Part shown: in pieces, positions 42,519-51,641 of the stretch
How positions within the stretch are numbered: position 1 is the first letter of the stretch
Layout of the letters: every line of letters begins with the position of its first letter
Origin: Armatimonadetes bacterium 55-13
GTDB lineage: Bacteria; Armatimonadota; Fimbriimonadia; Fimbriimonadales; Fimbriimonadaceae
Length of the DNA: 64,000 nt
Assembly: GCA_001898035.1 (NCBI GenBank)
Contig: MKRX01000001.1
Location: forward strand, 78,237-142,236
Reading direction: 5' to 3'
The notes under the pieces: model-generated
Seen by the model: only the letters and a program-made list of their open reading frames with translations
Database searches by the model: none
What the model was told of the DNA's origin: nothing
Made by a program: the position numbers and the translations under genes

Positions 42519-44072
42519 TCATCTCAAACCAATTTCCTCTAAAAATGCCTTGGCGACGTCTTTCGGGCGTCTTTTGTCTCGGTCGACGGCGAGATTGAGT
42601 TGTTGCATCTTGGCTTCGTCCAGCTTGCCGCTGAGGTCGGCGAGGACTTCGGCGACTTCGGGGTGGGCGGTGAGGGTTTGTTGACGGATGACGATGCCGG
42701 CGTCGTAGGGTGGGAAGAAGTGGTCGTTGTCTTCCAGCAAGGCAAGGTCATAGGCGGCGATGCGACCGTCGGTGGAGAAGGCGGAGATGACGTCGACTTG
42801 AGACTCCTTGATGGCTTGGTACATCAGCGAAGGCTCCATGTCCACAGCTTTGCCGAACTTGAAGCCGTACTTCTTCGCAAGGCCAGGGTAACCGTCGTCT
42901 CGTTCACGGAACTCGGCGGTGAATCCGGCCTTGAGGTGAGCGGCGTCCGGTTGGAGATCGGTAATGGATTTCCAGCCGTGCCGCTCGGCGTCTTGGCTTC
43001 GGACGGCGAGGGCGTAGGTGTTGGCGAAGCCGAAGGGGGTGATCCAGTCGAGGTTGTATTGCTCCTGGTAGCCCTTCTTGGCCTCGTCCCAGGCGTCTTC
43101 TCCATTGGGCGGCGCGGGGACCTTGAGGACGCTGAGCAGGGCGGTGCCGGTGTACTCGGGATAGAGATCAATATCGCCGCTGAGGAGGGCTTGGTGGCAG
43201 ACGGCCGTACCGGCGAGGTTGAGCTTGCGGACCACGTTTAGGTCGGTCTTGGCTTCGAGGGCTTGGGCGATGATCTCTGCGAGGATGAACTGCTCAGTGA
43301 AGTTCTTGGAACCGACCACGATGCGTCCGCCCTTCTTCTCCACGATTTGCGGTGAATAGCTTTTCGCATTGATGTAGAGCCAACCGAAGGCAAATACTCC
43401 GACGACGACGGCGCCGAAACCTTGAGCCATAAGGGGGCCGTTCTTGTGGCCGGGTTTGAGGCCATTTTCTAAGACGCCCAAAACCCAATCGGCATAGAGC
43501 GCCAGTAGGCCGGCGGGGACCGCGCCGAGGAGGACGAGGTCCATGTTATTGAGGGAGAGTCCTCGGTTGATGAACGCGCCCAATCCGCCCGCTCCCACAA
43601 AGGCGGAGAGGGTAGCGATGCCAATGCTCACGGTGGCGGCGGTGCGGACGCCCGCCATGATCATGGGGGCTGCGAACCGAGATTCGATCATCAGCAGGCG
43701 CTGAAACCTCGTCAAACCCAGCGCATCGGCCATTTCCAGCATCGCGGGAGGCGTGCCGGTCAGGCCGGTGTATGTGTTGCGCACGATGGGAAGGAGCGCA
43801 TAGAGGACAAGGGCGATGATGGCCGGGGTTGCGCCGATGCCGAAGAACGGAAGCAAAAACGTCAGGAGGGCGAGACTGGGAACGGTTTGGAGGACGGAAG
43901 TCAGGCCCAGGAGGGCGCTTCTCGCCGGTTTCGATCGGAGCGCCAGAACCCCCATGGGCACCCCGACCGCAATGGCGATGAGCGTGGCGATCCCGGCCAG
44001 CTTGAGGTGTTCAAGGAGTCTTTCCAGCAGGTCGGGCGACCTGTTTTGGACCATTTGCCAGAAACCGGACAT
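42519..44072 (-). CDS. Osmoprotectant ABC transporter, fused permease and substrate-binding protein (OpuCB-OpuCC type)
   Basis: 517 residues. Residues ~1-240 form a BPD_transp_1 permease with five to six helices (LLEHLKLAGIATLIAIAVGVPMGVLAL; VLQTVPSLALLTFLLPFFGIG; MADALGLTRFQRLLMIESRFAAPMI as the coupling loop). Residues ~250-517 form an OpuAC/ProX-like binding domain (IVVGSKNFTEQFILAEIIAQALE, GDIDLYPEYTGTAL, FSTDGRIAAYDLALLEDN). In most bacteria these are two genes. The substrate is probably glycine betaine, choline or carnitine. It follows the ATPase stop without a gap (TAA-ATG). The whole operon is preceded by a ydaO-type riboswitch. Confidence 0.93.
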   Translation of the reverse strand: MSGFWQMVQNRSPDLLERLLEHLKLAGIATLIAIAVGVPMGVLALRSKPARSALLGLTSVLQTVPSLALLTFLLPFFGIGATPAIIALVLYALLPIVRNTYTGLTGTPPAMLEMADALGLTRFQRLLMIESRFAAPMIMAGVRTAATVSIGIATLSAFVGAGGLGAFINRGLSLNNMDLVLLGAVPAGLLALYADWVLGVLENGLKPGHKNGPLMAQGFGAVVVGVFAFGWLYINAKSYSPQIVEKKGGRIVVGSKNFTEQFILAEIIAQALEAKTDLNVVRKLNLAGTAVCHQALLSGDIDLYPEYTGTALLSVLKVPAPPNGEDAWDEAKKGYQEQYNLDWITPFGFANTYALAVRSQDAERHGWKSITDLQPDAAHLKAGFTAEFRERDDGYPGLAKKYGFKFGKAVDMEPSLMYQAIKESQVDVISAFSTDGRIAAYDLALLEDNDHFFPPYDAGIVIRQQTLTAHPEVAEVLADLSGKLDEAKMQQLNLAVDRDKRRPKDVAKAFLEEIGLR

Positions 44073-44849
44073 TTAGGCTCTCCCTCCCACTTTTAGGAGC
44101 TTGGCGGGCTTTTCGAAGAGCTCGCGGACGAAGTCGGTCGCGGGTTGGTGGAGCATCTCGTCCGCCGTGCCGATCTGTTCCATGTTCCCCTCGTGCATGA
44201 CCACGATCCGGTCGGCCAGGGCAAGGGCTTCGAACAGATCGTGGGTGACGAAGACGATGGTGACGCCGAGTTTTTCTTTGAGACGAGCCACCTCGGCTTG
44301 AAGGGATTCGCGGGTGATGGCGTCCAGCGCGCCGAACGGCTCATCCATCAGCAGGATGTCCGTTCCGGTCACGAGCGCGCGGGCCACCCCCACACGCTGC
44401 TGCTGCCCGCCGGAGAGTTCCGAAGGGAGGCGGTCTTCCACACCCTCTGGGAGTTCCACCAGTCGTAACGCTTCGGTTGCCTTTCTCTTCCTTTCTTCGA
44501 TTGGCAATCCGGCGAGGCGCAGCGGGAGGGCTACGTTTTCCCACACCCTCATGAAGGGAAACAGGGCGATGCCCTGGCTGACGTAGCCGATGGAACGGCG
44601 CATTTGCACCGATTGAAGCTGTTGTCCGGACCGATCACGCACGGTCACCGCACCGTGGCTAGGCGCGATCAGCCCATTGATCATTTTGAGAAGCGTGCTT
44701 TTGCCGCTTCCCGAGGACCCCAGCAGAACCAGGGTCTCTCCCTTTGCGATTTGGAACGAGACGTGGCGGACCGCAAACGATTGCCCTCCGTCATACGATT
44801 TGCCTACGTCCTCGAACCGAATCAGCGCGGAGCTCGCGATCTCAGCCAT
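44073..44849 (-). CDS. Osmoprotectant ABC transporter ATP-binding protein (OpuCA type, no CBS domains)
   Basis: 258 residues with all ABC ATPase motifs: Walker A LLGSSGSGKST, Q-loop region YVSQGIALFPFM, signature LSGGQQQRVGVARAL, Walker B ILLMDEPFGALD, and the switch His in VTHDLFEAL. OpuCA proteins of Firmicutes usually carry ~120 extra residues of tandem CBS domains, the site where c-di-AMP inhibits the Listeria and Staphylococcus transporter. They are absent here. Control by c-di-AMP could instead come from the riboswitch upstream. The start overlaps the methyltransferase gene by 8 nt. Confidence 0.93.
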   Translation of the reverse strand: MAEIASSALIRFEDVGKSYDGGQSFAVRHVSFQIAKGETLVLLGSSGSGKSTLLKMINGLIAPSHGAVTVRDRSGQQLQSVQMRRSIGYVSQGIALFPFMRVWENVALPLRLAGLPIEERKRKATEALRLVELPEGVEDRLPSELSGGQQQRVGVARALVTGTDILLMDEPFGALDAITRESLQAEVARLKEKLGVTIVFVTHDLFEALALADRIVVMHEGNMEQIGTADEMLHQPATDFVRELFEKPAKLLKVGGRA

Positions 44850-45660
44850 TCGCCACGTCAGTGGTCAGATTGCTTCGCTTTCTGCCGACGATTCCGTAGT
44901 AGTACAGCGGCTCTCCGTCAATGGAGTAGCGGTGTCGGTACCGAATCATGCGGTGCAGTTCCATTTTCTGCGAGAGTAGAACGGCGCGGATGAGAACGGA
45001 GAAACCGGTGTCGTCTTCCTGGCTTAAGAACGTATCCCGGATGTTAAAAGCCACCCAACCCCCCTTTTCGATGGCATTGTACGCATTGATGAAGGCCATG
45101 GTTGGGATGTCTCCAAATCCTAGAGCGGCGACGGTGGTGAGGCAGTCGAACTTCCATTCGCTAAGCTCCGTGAGTAGATCTGACTTGGACTGCGTTAAAT
45201 CGCCAGCGAAGTAGGCATCGTAGAGTCCGGGGCGATCTCTTTCGGTGGCCATCTTTGCCTCGGGAAGAATGTCCACTCCAACGAGGCGCGCCACACCCTC
45301 TTTCGCCAGCGCCTGTCCCATCATGCCATTTCCCGCACCAAGGTCGAGCACCCTTAGAGATTGGGTTCGCTCGCCAGCGTCGTTCACGGCTTTACTCAGC
45401 CATTCTGCCATTCGGGTGGGTGATTCGCATTTCAGGCGATCATAAAAGAGCTGTTCGTATAATCCTGGGCGAAGATAGATTTCGTCGTAGTCGTGGAACC
45501 TAATCTTCTTCCGCTGGCCGTCTTCTTCCAAGAAGAAATAGGCTTCGTTTTGCGCCAACGCGCCGTTGGGCATTGGCAGCCGCACCGAATAGCGCGGATT
45601 CGACGCTGTACGCAGATAACGGTCATCTACGACGGCGGTCAGGCCGTTCTCGGTCTGCAT
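44842..45660 (-). CDS. SAM-dependent methyltransferase, first gene of the osmolyte operon
   Basis: 272 residues; GGGAGG lies 5 nt before the ATG. The class I core begins near 100 with VLDLGAGNGMMGQALAKEGV, then GVDILPEAK and CLTTVAALGFGDIP. The N-terminal ~90 residues are extra (YAYFFLEEDGQRKKIRFHDYDEIY-like EAYFFLEEDGQRKKIRFHDY). It is the first gene behind the c-di-AMP riboswitch and overlaps the transporter ATPase by 8 nt. A role in making or modifying a methylated compatible solute is tempting, but it does not look like a known glycine sarcosine methyltransferase and the substrate is unknown. Confidence 0.85.
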   Translation of the reverse strand: MQTENGLTAVVDDRYLRTASNPRYSVRLPMPNGALAQNEAYFFLEEDGQRKKIRFHDYDEIYLRPGLYEQLFYDRLKCESPTRMAEWLSKAVNDAGERTQSLRVLDLGAGNGMMGQALAKEGVARLVGVDILPEAKMATERDRPGLYDAYFAGDLTQSKSDLLTELSEWKFDCLTTVAALGFGDIPTMAFINAYNAIEKGGWVAFNIRDTFLSQEDDTGFSVLIRAVLLSQKMELHRMIRYRHRYSIDGEPLYYYGIVGRKRSNLTTDVANG

Positions 45661-45720
45661 TCATACCTCCCTAGGTAAGGGTCAGGGGAGAACTGGGCTC
45701 AGAAAAGATAAAGCCCCAGA

Positions 45721-45850
45721 TCTCTCGGTTTGCCTACGGGGTTAGCTGACGGGCTCGGCATGAGAGCAGCCTACGCGGTTGCGATTCGCCCCACAAAGGA
45801 ATGGGTCCCCCGTTTGAGTGGGTTGTCTCAATTCGGTTGAAGTAGAGGAT
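45721..45850 (-). promoter_or_regulatory. ydaO/yuaA-type c-di-AMP riboswitch
   Basis: On the minus strand the leader of the osmolyte operon contains the conserved core of the ydaO riboswitch in order: CGGGGGACCCA (complement near 45802-45812), GGGGCGAATC (45783-45792), a GCGTAGGC element, and GAGCCCGTCAGCTAACCCCG (complement near 45738-45757) leading into TAGGC. A TTGAG/CTCAA hairpin precedes the first element. Between aptamer and start codon, TCTCCCC (complement near 45683-45690) could pair with the GGGAGG ribosome binding site, so translational control is possible; a CTGGGGCT/AGCCCAG hairpin is the alternative expression platform. In known cases c-di-AMP binding turns expression of osmolyte and potassium transport genes off. 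Confidence 0.9.
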
Positions 45851-46009
45851 ACCAAATTTAGATTCAAAAATGTGGGACGGCGGCGGTTAAGGGGAGGTTG
45901 TTAATCTTATGGCATAGGTTTGTGTCAGGACAAAAATTCCATTTCTCCCCCTTTCGACGAAGAGGGAGAACCCTTCAAACGGCGAGAGAGAGGGATTGTG
46001 GAGCAGCGA

Positions 46010-46666
46010 CTATTTCGCTGCGATTTGATCGAGGACTCTCTGTGACTCGGCGCGAAAGTTTTGGAGCTCGATGGTGATTCCGCCCATCGACTCGGCGATA
46101 TGGTCGGACATCTTTTTGACTTCGGAAGCAACGACGGAGAACCCTCGCCCTGCTTCTCCCGCACGGGCGGCCTCAATGGTTGCGTTGAGTGCGAGGACGC
46201 GGGCTCCGTTCATGATCTCGTCAATGTTCTTTACGACTCTTTCAATTCGTTGAGCCGATTCTTCGACCATTCGATTGAGTTCATCGCAAATCTCAAGACG
46301 TTCTTGACGGGCAGTGGAGAGGATTTCTTCTTGCCTCGAGAGCTGGTTTGAGGCCTGGTTGATGATATCGGACCCACGCTTAAACGAACCTGGCATGCCT
46401 CGCGTGACAACTTTCCGGTAAAAGCGTTGATCGGCGGCAGCCTGAAGACTGGCTCCGGCTTCTCTGACGAAGGCGTCGGTGGTATCCAATAATGCGTTGA
46501 TCGAGAGGGCAAGATCGGCGAATGCAGGATCGCTTGGTATGGCGTGAATGCGCGGTTCCAGATCTCCCCGGGAGGCTGATCGGCACACAGCGCGCGCTTC
46601 GTCGATCATCTCGCGGTTCCCAGCGATGGTCGAGTTAGATTCGAGTGTGGGAGAAGACGAGTTCAT
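46010..46666 (-). CDS. Short soluble methyl-accepting chemotaxis-type signalling protein
   Basis: 218 residues from the ATG at 46666; 46684 is an alternative. There is no membrane helix. Residues ~20-100 are helical and HAMP/PilJ-like ([40 protein letters not shown]). The C-terminal ~90 residues contain the MCP hairpin core ([30 protein letters not shown]), where CheA/CheW bind, but the cytoplasmic hairpin is much shorter than in normal receptors. The start lies 32 nt inside the upstream PAS gene. The pair resembles an Aer receptor divided into two proteins. Confidence 0.85.
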   Translation of the reverse strand: MNSSSPTLESNSTIAGNREMIDEARAVCRSASRGDLEPRIHAIPSDPAFADLALSINALLDTTDAFVREAGASLQAAADQRFYRKVVTRGMPGSFKRGSDIINQASNQLSRQEEILSTARQERLEICDELNRMVEESAQRIERVVKNIDEIMNGARVLALNATIEAARAGEAGRGFSVVASEVKKMSDHIAESMGGITIELQNFRAESQRVLDQIAAK

Positions 46667-47192
46667 CGTAAGACTTTCCTTCATTGTTTAGGATATGGAG
46701 CAATTCTTGGTACGAAGCGTCCAAGCCAGCTCGGCGGTCGGTGTGCGTCTCCTCAATCGTGAGAAGCAGTCCGTACATTTTCTCGAAGAATTGAACGGCT
46801 TGCCGATCCGGAGAGCGACGATTAGAGTGATAGCCGACAGTTTTGCCCGCCCTGTCAAAGGTTGGAGTCACATGCGCCAAAACCCAATAGTGGTCCCCGT
46901 TCCGGCACATGTTCTTGATGTAGGCGAAGATCTCGCGCCCGTCTTGGATGGTGTCCCAAAGGAGTTTGAAGACGCACCTCGGCATCGACGGATGTCTGAC
47001 GAGGACATGTGGGGCGCCGATCAACTCTTCTCTTGTGAATCCTGAGACACGACAGAACACCTCGTTGGCGTAAGTGATATGGCCTTGAAGGTTTGTTTTG
47101 CTGACGATAAATTCTTCTAGCCCAAAGACGTGTTCGACCTCGGTAGGCTGCACTTTGCGCTGTTCTTGAACAAGGGTGAGGGTCTGCTCCAT
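46635..47192 (-). CDS. Aer-like PAS-domain protein
   Basis: 185 residues from the ATG at 47192, with GGAAG 6 nt upstream; 47198 is an alternative. The PAS domain (~25-130) follows the Aer pattern: [74 protein letters not shown]. Aer PAS domains bind FAD and sense redox state; the usual Trp and Asn positions are largely kept. A ~50-residue helical tail follows. It overlaps the downstream MCP-like gene. Confidence 0.87.
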   Translation of the reverse strand: MEQTLTLVQEQRKVQPTEVEHVFGLEEFIVSKTNLQGHITYANEVFCRVSGFTREELIGAPHVLVRHPSMPRCVFKLLWDTIQDGREIFAYIKNMCRNGDHYWVLAHVTPTFDRAGKTVGYHSNRRSPDRQAVQFFEKMYGLLLTIEETHTDRRAGLDASYQELLHILNNEGKSYDELVFSHTRI

Positions 47193-47320
47193 GAACATCT
47201 TCCATGGAGGTTTTAGGTTCGAACACGGTTAACCCGCAGGCTAAGTTTGCTTGACAACTAAATTCTTGCGAAACTTGCCGAAATAAGGGCAAATAGAGTG
47301 CGTTACGCTATTCGTTACTA

Positions 47321-47581
47321 TCATGGGTTGACCTCGGTTACTTCGTTGCAAGACACGGAGGCGATGTTGCTTCGGGGCACCCAAACGGTAGTTTTGACTT
47401 TTGGATTGGAAAAGGAGTTTTCGAGCTTCACCCAGTCGTCCGAGACCTCGACGATCTTGCCATAGCTTGAGGCGAGGCCTCCGGTGGCTTCTCGGTAGCT
47501 GATGGTGCAGTCGCGACCGGTGGGGGCAGAACCGCAACCGATAGTGAGGAGGGGAAGAAGAAGCATGAAGGATTTGCGCAT
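47321..47581 (-). CDS. Small lipoprotein of unknown function
   Basis: 86 residues with a clear lipoprotein signal (MRKSFMLLLPLLTIGCGSAP; lipobox TIGC). The mature ~70 residues form a beta-rich SH3/DUF-like strand set (GKIVEVSDDWVKLENSF, TTVWVPRSNIASVSC) with two further Cys. It resembles small envelope proteins with an Sm/SH3-like barrel, but no family can be named. It lies between the Aer-like pair and the GNAT gene. Confidence 0.7.
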   Translation of the reverse strand: MRKSFMLLLPLLTIGCGSAPTGRDCTISYREATGGLASSYGKIVEVSDDWVKLENSFSNPKVKTTVWVPRSNIASVSCNEVTEVNP

Positions 47582-47614
47582 CACTAGTTAGTACCCTTCA
47601 GGGTGGGTTTGGGT

Positions 47615-48568
47615 TTAGATTTCGACCAAGTCTCTGACCATCGTCAGAAAAGCCGTTTTGCGCTTGAAGCCGAATCGGTCGTTGATGGCGAGCATCGGCG
47701 CGTTTCGAGAATCGTTGTCGGTAAGGATCTTCTTCATTCCGATGTTTAGCGCCCAGCGGATTCCGGCGGCTTTGAGGGCGGTGGGGATTCCCTGACCGCG
47801 ATGTTCACGACGGCAACCGGTGAGCCATTGTTCGACGGAGCCTTCGAACGGGGAGGCAAAGACGCCGGTGAAGGCGATGAGGCGACCGCTTGCGTCGAGG
47901 GCGAGCATGGTTCCTTCTTTCAGGAAGTCAGGATCTCCGAGAACTTGCTGATCGAAAAGTTCGAAGGCGAGGGGGGTGGGTGGCTCGGCTCGGGGAGTGT
48001 CTTTGCGAACTTCCTCGAAGATTTCGTGGAAGGCGCGTCGAATTTCGGGCGAGTCGATCTCAGCGAGGGGTTTGATGGTTACGCCTTGGGGGAGAGGGCG
48101 CGAGGCGACTTGGTCCAGGATGACGGGGTCGAAGGTGTCCAATTCTAACTCGGACTCAAAGTCTCGCTTCCGCTCAGTGAATCCTCGGTTAAGGCAGAAG
48201 GCGTTGGCGTCGGCGTCGTCCTCGAAGATGTTGGTGGTGAGGCGGATGGGGTCTTGAGGGGTTAGCCAGGTGAGGGCGGCATCGTAGAGGTGAGCGCCGA
48301 AACCTTTGCGACGATGTTCGGGGACAACGATGATGTTAATGGTCCATTTCTGAGGGTGGTACGAGCCGATATTACGGACGCACTCCGAAAAACCCACGAA
48401 GGTTCCTTCGATTTCGGCGACCTCGAAGCGAGATTGGTATTGAGGCTCCAACTCTTTGGCTTCTCGCGCAAGTTCCCCGGGGGTACGGGCGATGTGGGGC
48501 CATACGGCGTTCCAGGCACCACACAGGGCAGGAGCGTCTTTGTCTCGATAGCCTCGGATGGTGACCAT
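47615..48568 (-). CDS. Tandem GNAT acetyltransferase
   Basis: 317 residues with two GNAT domains. The first (~1-150) has IIVVPEHRRKGFGAHLYDAAL as the acetyl-CoA-binding A motif (RRKGFG). The second (~160-317) has TGCRREHRGQGIPTALKAAGIRWAL (HRGQGI). Both acetyl-CoA loops look intact. Such tandem proteins include mycothiol synthase-like and MddA-like enzymes; the substrate here is unknown. It is followed immediately on the same strand by other genes without operon overlap. Confidence 0.87.
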   Translation of the reverse strand: MVTIRGYRDKDAPALCGAWNAVWPHIARTPGELAREAKELEPQYQSRFEVAEIEGTFVGFSECVRNIGSYHPQKWTINIIVVPEHRRKGFGAHLYDAALTWLTPQDPIRLTTNIFEDDADANAFCLNRGFTERKRDFESELELDTFDPVILDQVASRPLPQGVTIKPLAEIDSPEIRRAFHEIFEEVRKDTPRAEPPTPLAFELFDQQVLGDPDFLKEGTMLALDASGRLIAFTGVFASPFEGSVEQWLTGCRREHRGQGIPTALKAAGIRWALNIGMKKILTDNDSRNAPMLAINDRFGFKRKTAFLTMVRDLVEI

Positions 48569-48572
48569 TCGG

Positions 48573-50717
48573 CTAGCGTATCACGACCCAAATGCAGGAT
48601 TGTGGGGGAACGGTGGCTTTTAGGGCGATGGAACCGTCGGGATCGATCTTAACCTCGCGCGGTTTGGATTCTCCTACCGACGCTTGGCATTTGGTTCGGA
48701 GGCCGGTGTAGTAGACGGGGATCTTAATCACCTGAGTCAATTCTTGATCGGTGGGGTTCCAGATCATGGCGAGCCCCTTTTCCTTGAGGTTGGGATTGAC
48801 ATGAAGGATGCAGTCGAGATTGTGGCCGTCCGCTCGACGGACATGGATGAGGTCGGATTCGAGGATGGCCCGGTATTTCTTGAACCAGGACACCCATTTG
48901 ATGACGGCGGCTTTGGTCTCGGGGCTGTCGTAAAGCCGGGGGCCGCGGTAGCAGGCCTGTGCGCCATAGCCGAAGTTATTGGCAAGGTGCATTTCATAGT
49001 CGTGAAGGTGGTCTTTTAGGGGTTCGATGGTGGCAGCGGGACCGCCCCCTTGATATTCGACCAGGGGTACAAACATCCAGCCCATGCTCGGGGTTTTGGT
49101 CCAGGTTCCGTCGAAGAGATTTTGACGGGCGTGGATGTGCTGTTGCGCCCGGGGAAGGGACCAGTTGGTTTCGCGATATCCCATGCCGGTTTTGTTCGAG
49201 CCGGAAAGGAAGTAGTAATCGGGGACGTTTAGGTACACGCCTCGGCCTTGGCACCAACGGTAGAAGTCCGCGATCTGCTGGAATTGCGTCCACTGCGAAT
49301 CCTCGAGACCTCGATGCCCCGGGTGAGTGGTTGAGGCGCAGACATCGCCGGGATAGCTGCCATCGTGCTCCAAGAGTTGGAAGCCGGTCTCTTCGATGAA
49401 CTTCTTGACGTTTTGGAAGTAGCGTTCGCCCCATTGAGAGCCCAGGCAGGGCGAGTTACCGAAGATGGCGCCCCCGGTCTTGCCGGTTTTGGGGTTGATC
49501 ACGTCGTTTTGATCGTCGATGCGGCGACTGGCGAGAAGGGAGTATCCGCCGAGGAGGAGACCCTTTGAATTGGCATATTCTCGGAAGGCTTTGAATCGCG
49601 CGATATTGGCGGGAGACGCGTCTTCCATGTTGAGTCCGCTGCCAAAGCTGAAAATGACCATCTCGAAACCCACTTCGGCCGCCTGGTCGATAGCGGTATG
49701 GACGACTTTGGGATCGGTGGAAGTCAGGTGGAGCATGATGGGGTTCTGGGTGCTCCAAGGGGCGAGGGTGCGATACATTTGGCGGATGGCGAGGCCCTGG
49801 CGTTCACGTTCGTAGGAGTCGTGGACAAGTTCGTAGGTGCGGAAGGTGGCGAGATCCTTCCCTGGGGCAATGTCTACGTCGGGGCCAAGAGGGGGGCGGA
49901 CTTCTAGCAGGCAGGGAGTCTTTCGGTCGTAGTTGACCTGCGTTTGATATTCGGGGTCCTCAACCCAATAGGCGGTGCGGTTGGAGTTGGTTTGAGCCAT
50001 TCCACCGAATGAGTAATCGGTGACCACGGTGAGATTGGGCTCTCGCCATTGATTGGTGGATTCGACGATGGATTCCGGCTCGACGACGGCCAACGTTTCG
50101 CTGATGAATTTGTTGAGTCGAACAGGCTCGGGGCCTTGGTTATGGATCGTGATCCACTTTCCGAGGACGGGCATGTTGTCGTACATCTCATAGTGAACTT
50201 GGACCTCTACTCCGGGCAGTTTGCCGGCAGGCGGAGCGAATTTGAGCGTCAGCGAGACGCCAGGCGCAGGATTGACTTGGTTGGAGGCGGGAAGGGATTG
50301 CTTCCAGGGGATGACGGCATGGGGCTGGCCGACTTCGTAGCCTTTGAACTGAAATGCGTTGGCTGGACTCTTCATCTGGTCGAGCCATTGGGGGAAGAGA
50401 AAGGCGTGGTCAGGTTGGCCGGTGAGTCCGCCAATGGGATAGGTTTGGCCGTTGAGGGTGATGAGGGCTTCCGGCTTGACGGCGCGGACGAACGATTCCC
50501 GATGGGTGAGTTCGTCCAGGGCCACGGTGGCGAGGTTGGGTTCGACTCGGAATTTTCTTGCGATCAGCCCGTTGGCGATGACAAGTTCTTTTTCTCCATT
50601 TCGAAAGACTCCGGCCTTTGCCTTGACATTGTGAAGCAACCAATCTCCGGCGGCTGGGTTGGGGTTCCAATCGGGAAGAGGTTGAAGAAGCATGATTCCC
50701 ATCATCAGCGATAGCAT
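48573..50717 (-). CDS. Clan-D (alpha-galactosidase-like) glycoside hydrolase
   Basis: 714 residues with a short hydrophobic N-terminus that may be a signal sequence. The N-terminal ~300 residues are a beta-supersandwich (LPGVEVQVHYEMYDNMPVLGKWITI). A TIM barrel follows (~335-600). Its likely nucleophile is in FQLLEHDGSYPGDVC, and DYYFLSGSNKTGMGYRE may hold the acid region. The layout is that of GH36/GH31-like alpha-galactosidases, and the C-terminal beta domain ends ATVPPQSCIWVVIR. The exact family and sugar are not settled. It forms a run with the phosphodiesterase gene upstream. Confidence 0.75.
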   Translation of the reverse strand: MLSLMMGIMLLQPLPDWNPNPAAGDWLLHNVKAKAGVFRNGEKELVIANGLIARKFRVEPNLATVALDELTHRESFVRAVKPEALITLNGQTYPIGGLTGQPDHAFLFPQWLDQMKSPANAFQFKGYEVGQPHAVIPWKQSLPASNQVNPAPGVSLTLKFAPPAGKLPGVEVQVHYEMYDNMPVLGKWITIHNQGPEPVRLNKFISETLAVVEPESIVESTNQWREPNLTVVTDYSFGGMAQTNSNRTAYWVEDPEYQTQVNYDRKTPCLLEVRPPLGPDVDIAPGKDLATFRTYELVHDSYERERQGLAIRQMYRTLAPWSTQNPIMLHLTSTDPKVVHTAIDQAAEVGFEMVIFSFGSGLNMEDASPANIARFKAFREYANSKGLLLGGYSLLASRRIDDQNDVINPKTGKTGGAIFGNSPCLGSQWGERYFQNVKKFIEETGFQLLEHDGSYPGDVCASTTHPGHRGLEDSQWTQFQQIADFYRWCQGRGVYLNVPDYYFLSGSNKTGMGYRETNWSLPRAQQHIHARQNLFDGTWTKTPSMGWMFVPLVEYQGGGPAATIEPLKDHLHDYEMHLANNFGYGAQACYRGPRLYDSPETKAAVIKWVSWFKKYRAILESDLIHVRRADGHNLDCILHVNPNLKEKGLAMIWNPTDQELTQVIKIPVYYTGLRTKCQASVGESKPREVKIDPDGSIALKATVPPQSCIWVVIR

Positions 50718-50740
50718 CGTCTCGACCTTCTCAAGTTGCC

Positions 50741-51514
50741 CTAAACCTCCGCTAAAGCCTCATGTATAGGCTCGCCTTCCCATTCGCGGGCGGTGGGGAG
50801 ACCGAGGATGTGGGCGATGGTGGGGCAGGTATCAAAGATTCGGACGGGCGACTGAATCTGGTGGGACGACTTGGCGGCCGGGCCGGAGAGGATCCAGGGG
50901 ATGATCATGTCCTCGTCGCAATCGGTGCCGTGGGCTTGACCGTGGCCGCCGTGATCGCTTTGGAGAAGGACGGTGGGATTGGGGGCGGCGTGTAAGATTT
51001 GCCCCACGCAGCGATCGGCATCTTCGATGGCTTGCATGTACTCGGGACTCATCCAGCCGTGCATGTGGCCACACTCATCGGTCCAGCCGAGATAGACCAT
51101 GGCGAAATCGAGACCGGCGAGGTGCTGGACGGTGGCATCGGCGACGCGTTGGTCGCCTTCGGGGCGGTGGGCGTCATGGACGTAATGGTCGATGGCGACG
51201 GATTCCGGCTCGTGGAGGTCTCGGAGGGGACCCCAGTTGTAGAAGAAACCGCAGTGGAGACCTTGGCGGTAGGCGACGTCGAAGAGGCTGGGGACGGGGC
51301 GGGCGAGGGGAGCGAAGGTGTTGGAGGTGATGCCGTGACGGGGGACATCGACTCCTCGGAGCATGGAGGTGTGGCAGGGAAGGGTCACGGAGGGCATGAC
51401 GGTGCGGGCGGTCATGGTACTGGCGCCGGTGGCGATGAGGTGGTCGATGTTGGGGGTGTTCGCCGCTTGGAGGGCGTCGGGCCTCATGCCGTCGATGCTA
51501 AAGAGGAGGAACAT
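50741..51514 (-). CDS. Alkaline-phosphatase-superfamily phosphodiesterase (NPP/AP type)
   Basis: 257 residues from the ATG at 51514 (MFLLFSIDGMRPDALQ). The two-metal site is complete: D8 in SIDGMRPD, the Thr nucleophile in MPSVTLPCHTSML, GWTDECGHMHG (Asp/His), and LQSDHGGHGQAHG (Asp-His and final His). It would cleave phosphodiester or pyrophosphate bonds. No signal peptide is seen, unlike many nucleotide pyrophosphatases. The in-frame extension to 51556 reads through a TTTTGGATTTT-type repeat and is excluded. Confidence 0.85.
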   Translation of the reverse strand: MFLLFSIDGMRPDALQAANTPNIDHLIATGASTMTARTVMPSVTLPCHTSMLRGVDVPRHGITSNTFAPLARPVPSLFDVAYRQGLHCGFFYNWGPLRDLHEPESVAIDHYVHDAHRPEGDQRVADATVQHLAGLDFAMVYLGWTDECGHMHGWMSPEYMQAIEDADRCVGQILHAAPNPTVLLQSDHGGHGQAHGTDCDEDMIIPWILSGPAAKSSHQIQSPVRIFDTCPTIAHILGLPTAREWEGEPIHEALAEV

Positions 51515-51641
51515 GATTGATTTTAGATTTTGGATTTTCGATTTTAGGATTGCCAACAGCGAGAGCGGGGGAGATTTAACAGGGTAAGTTCAGGATTCGT
51601 TTAGCGCGATTTTACGACCGGCGCGATAACCTAGGGGCAAG

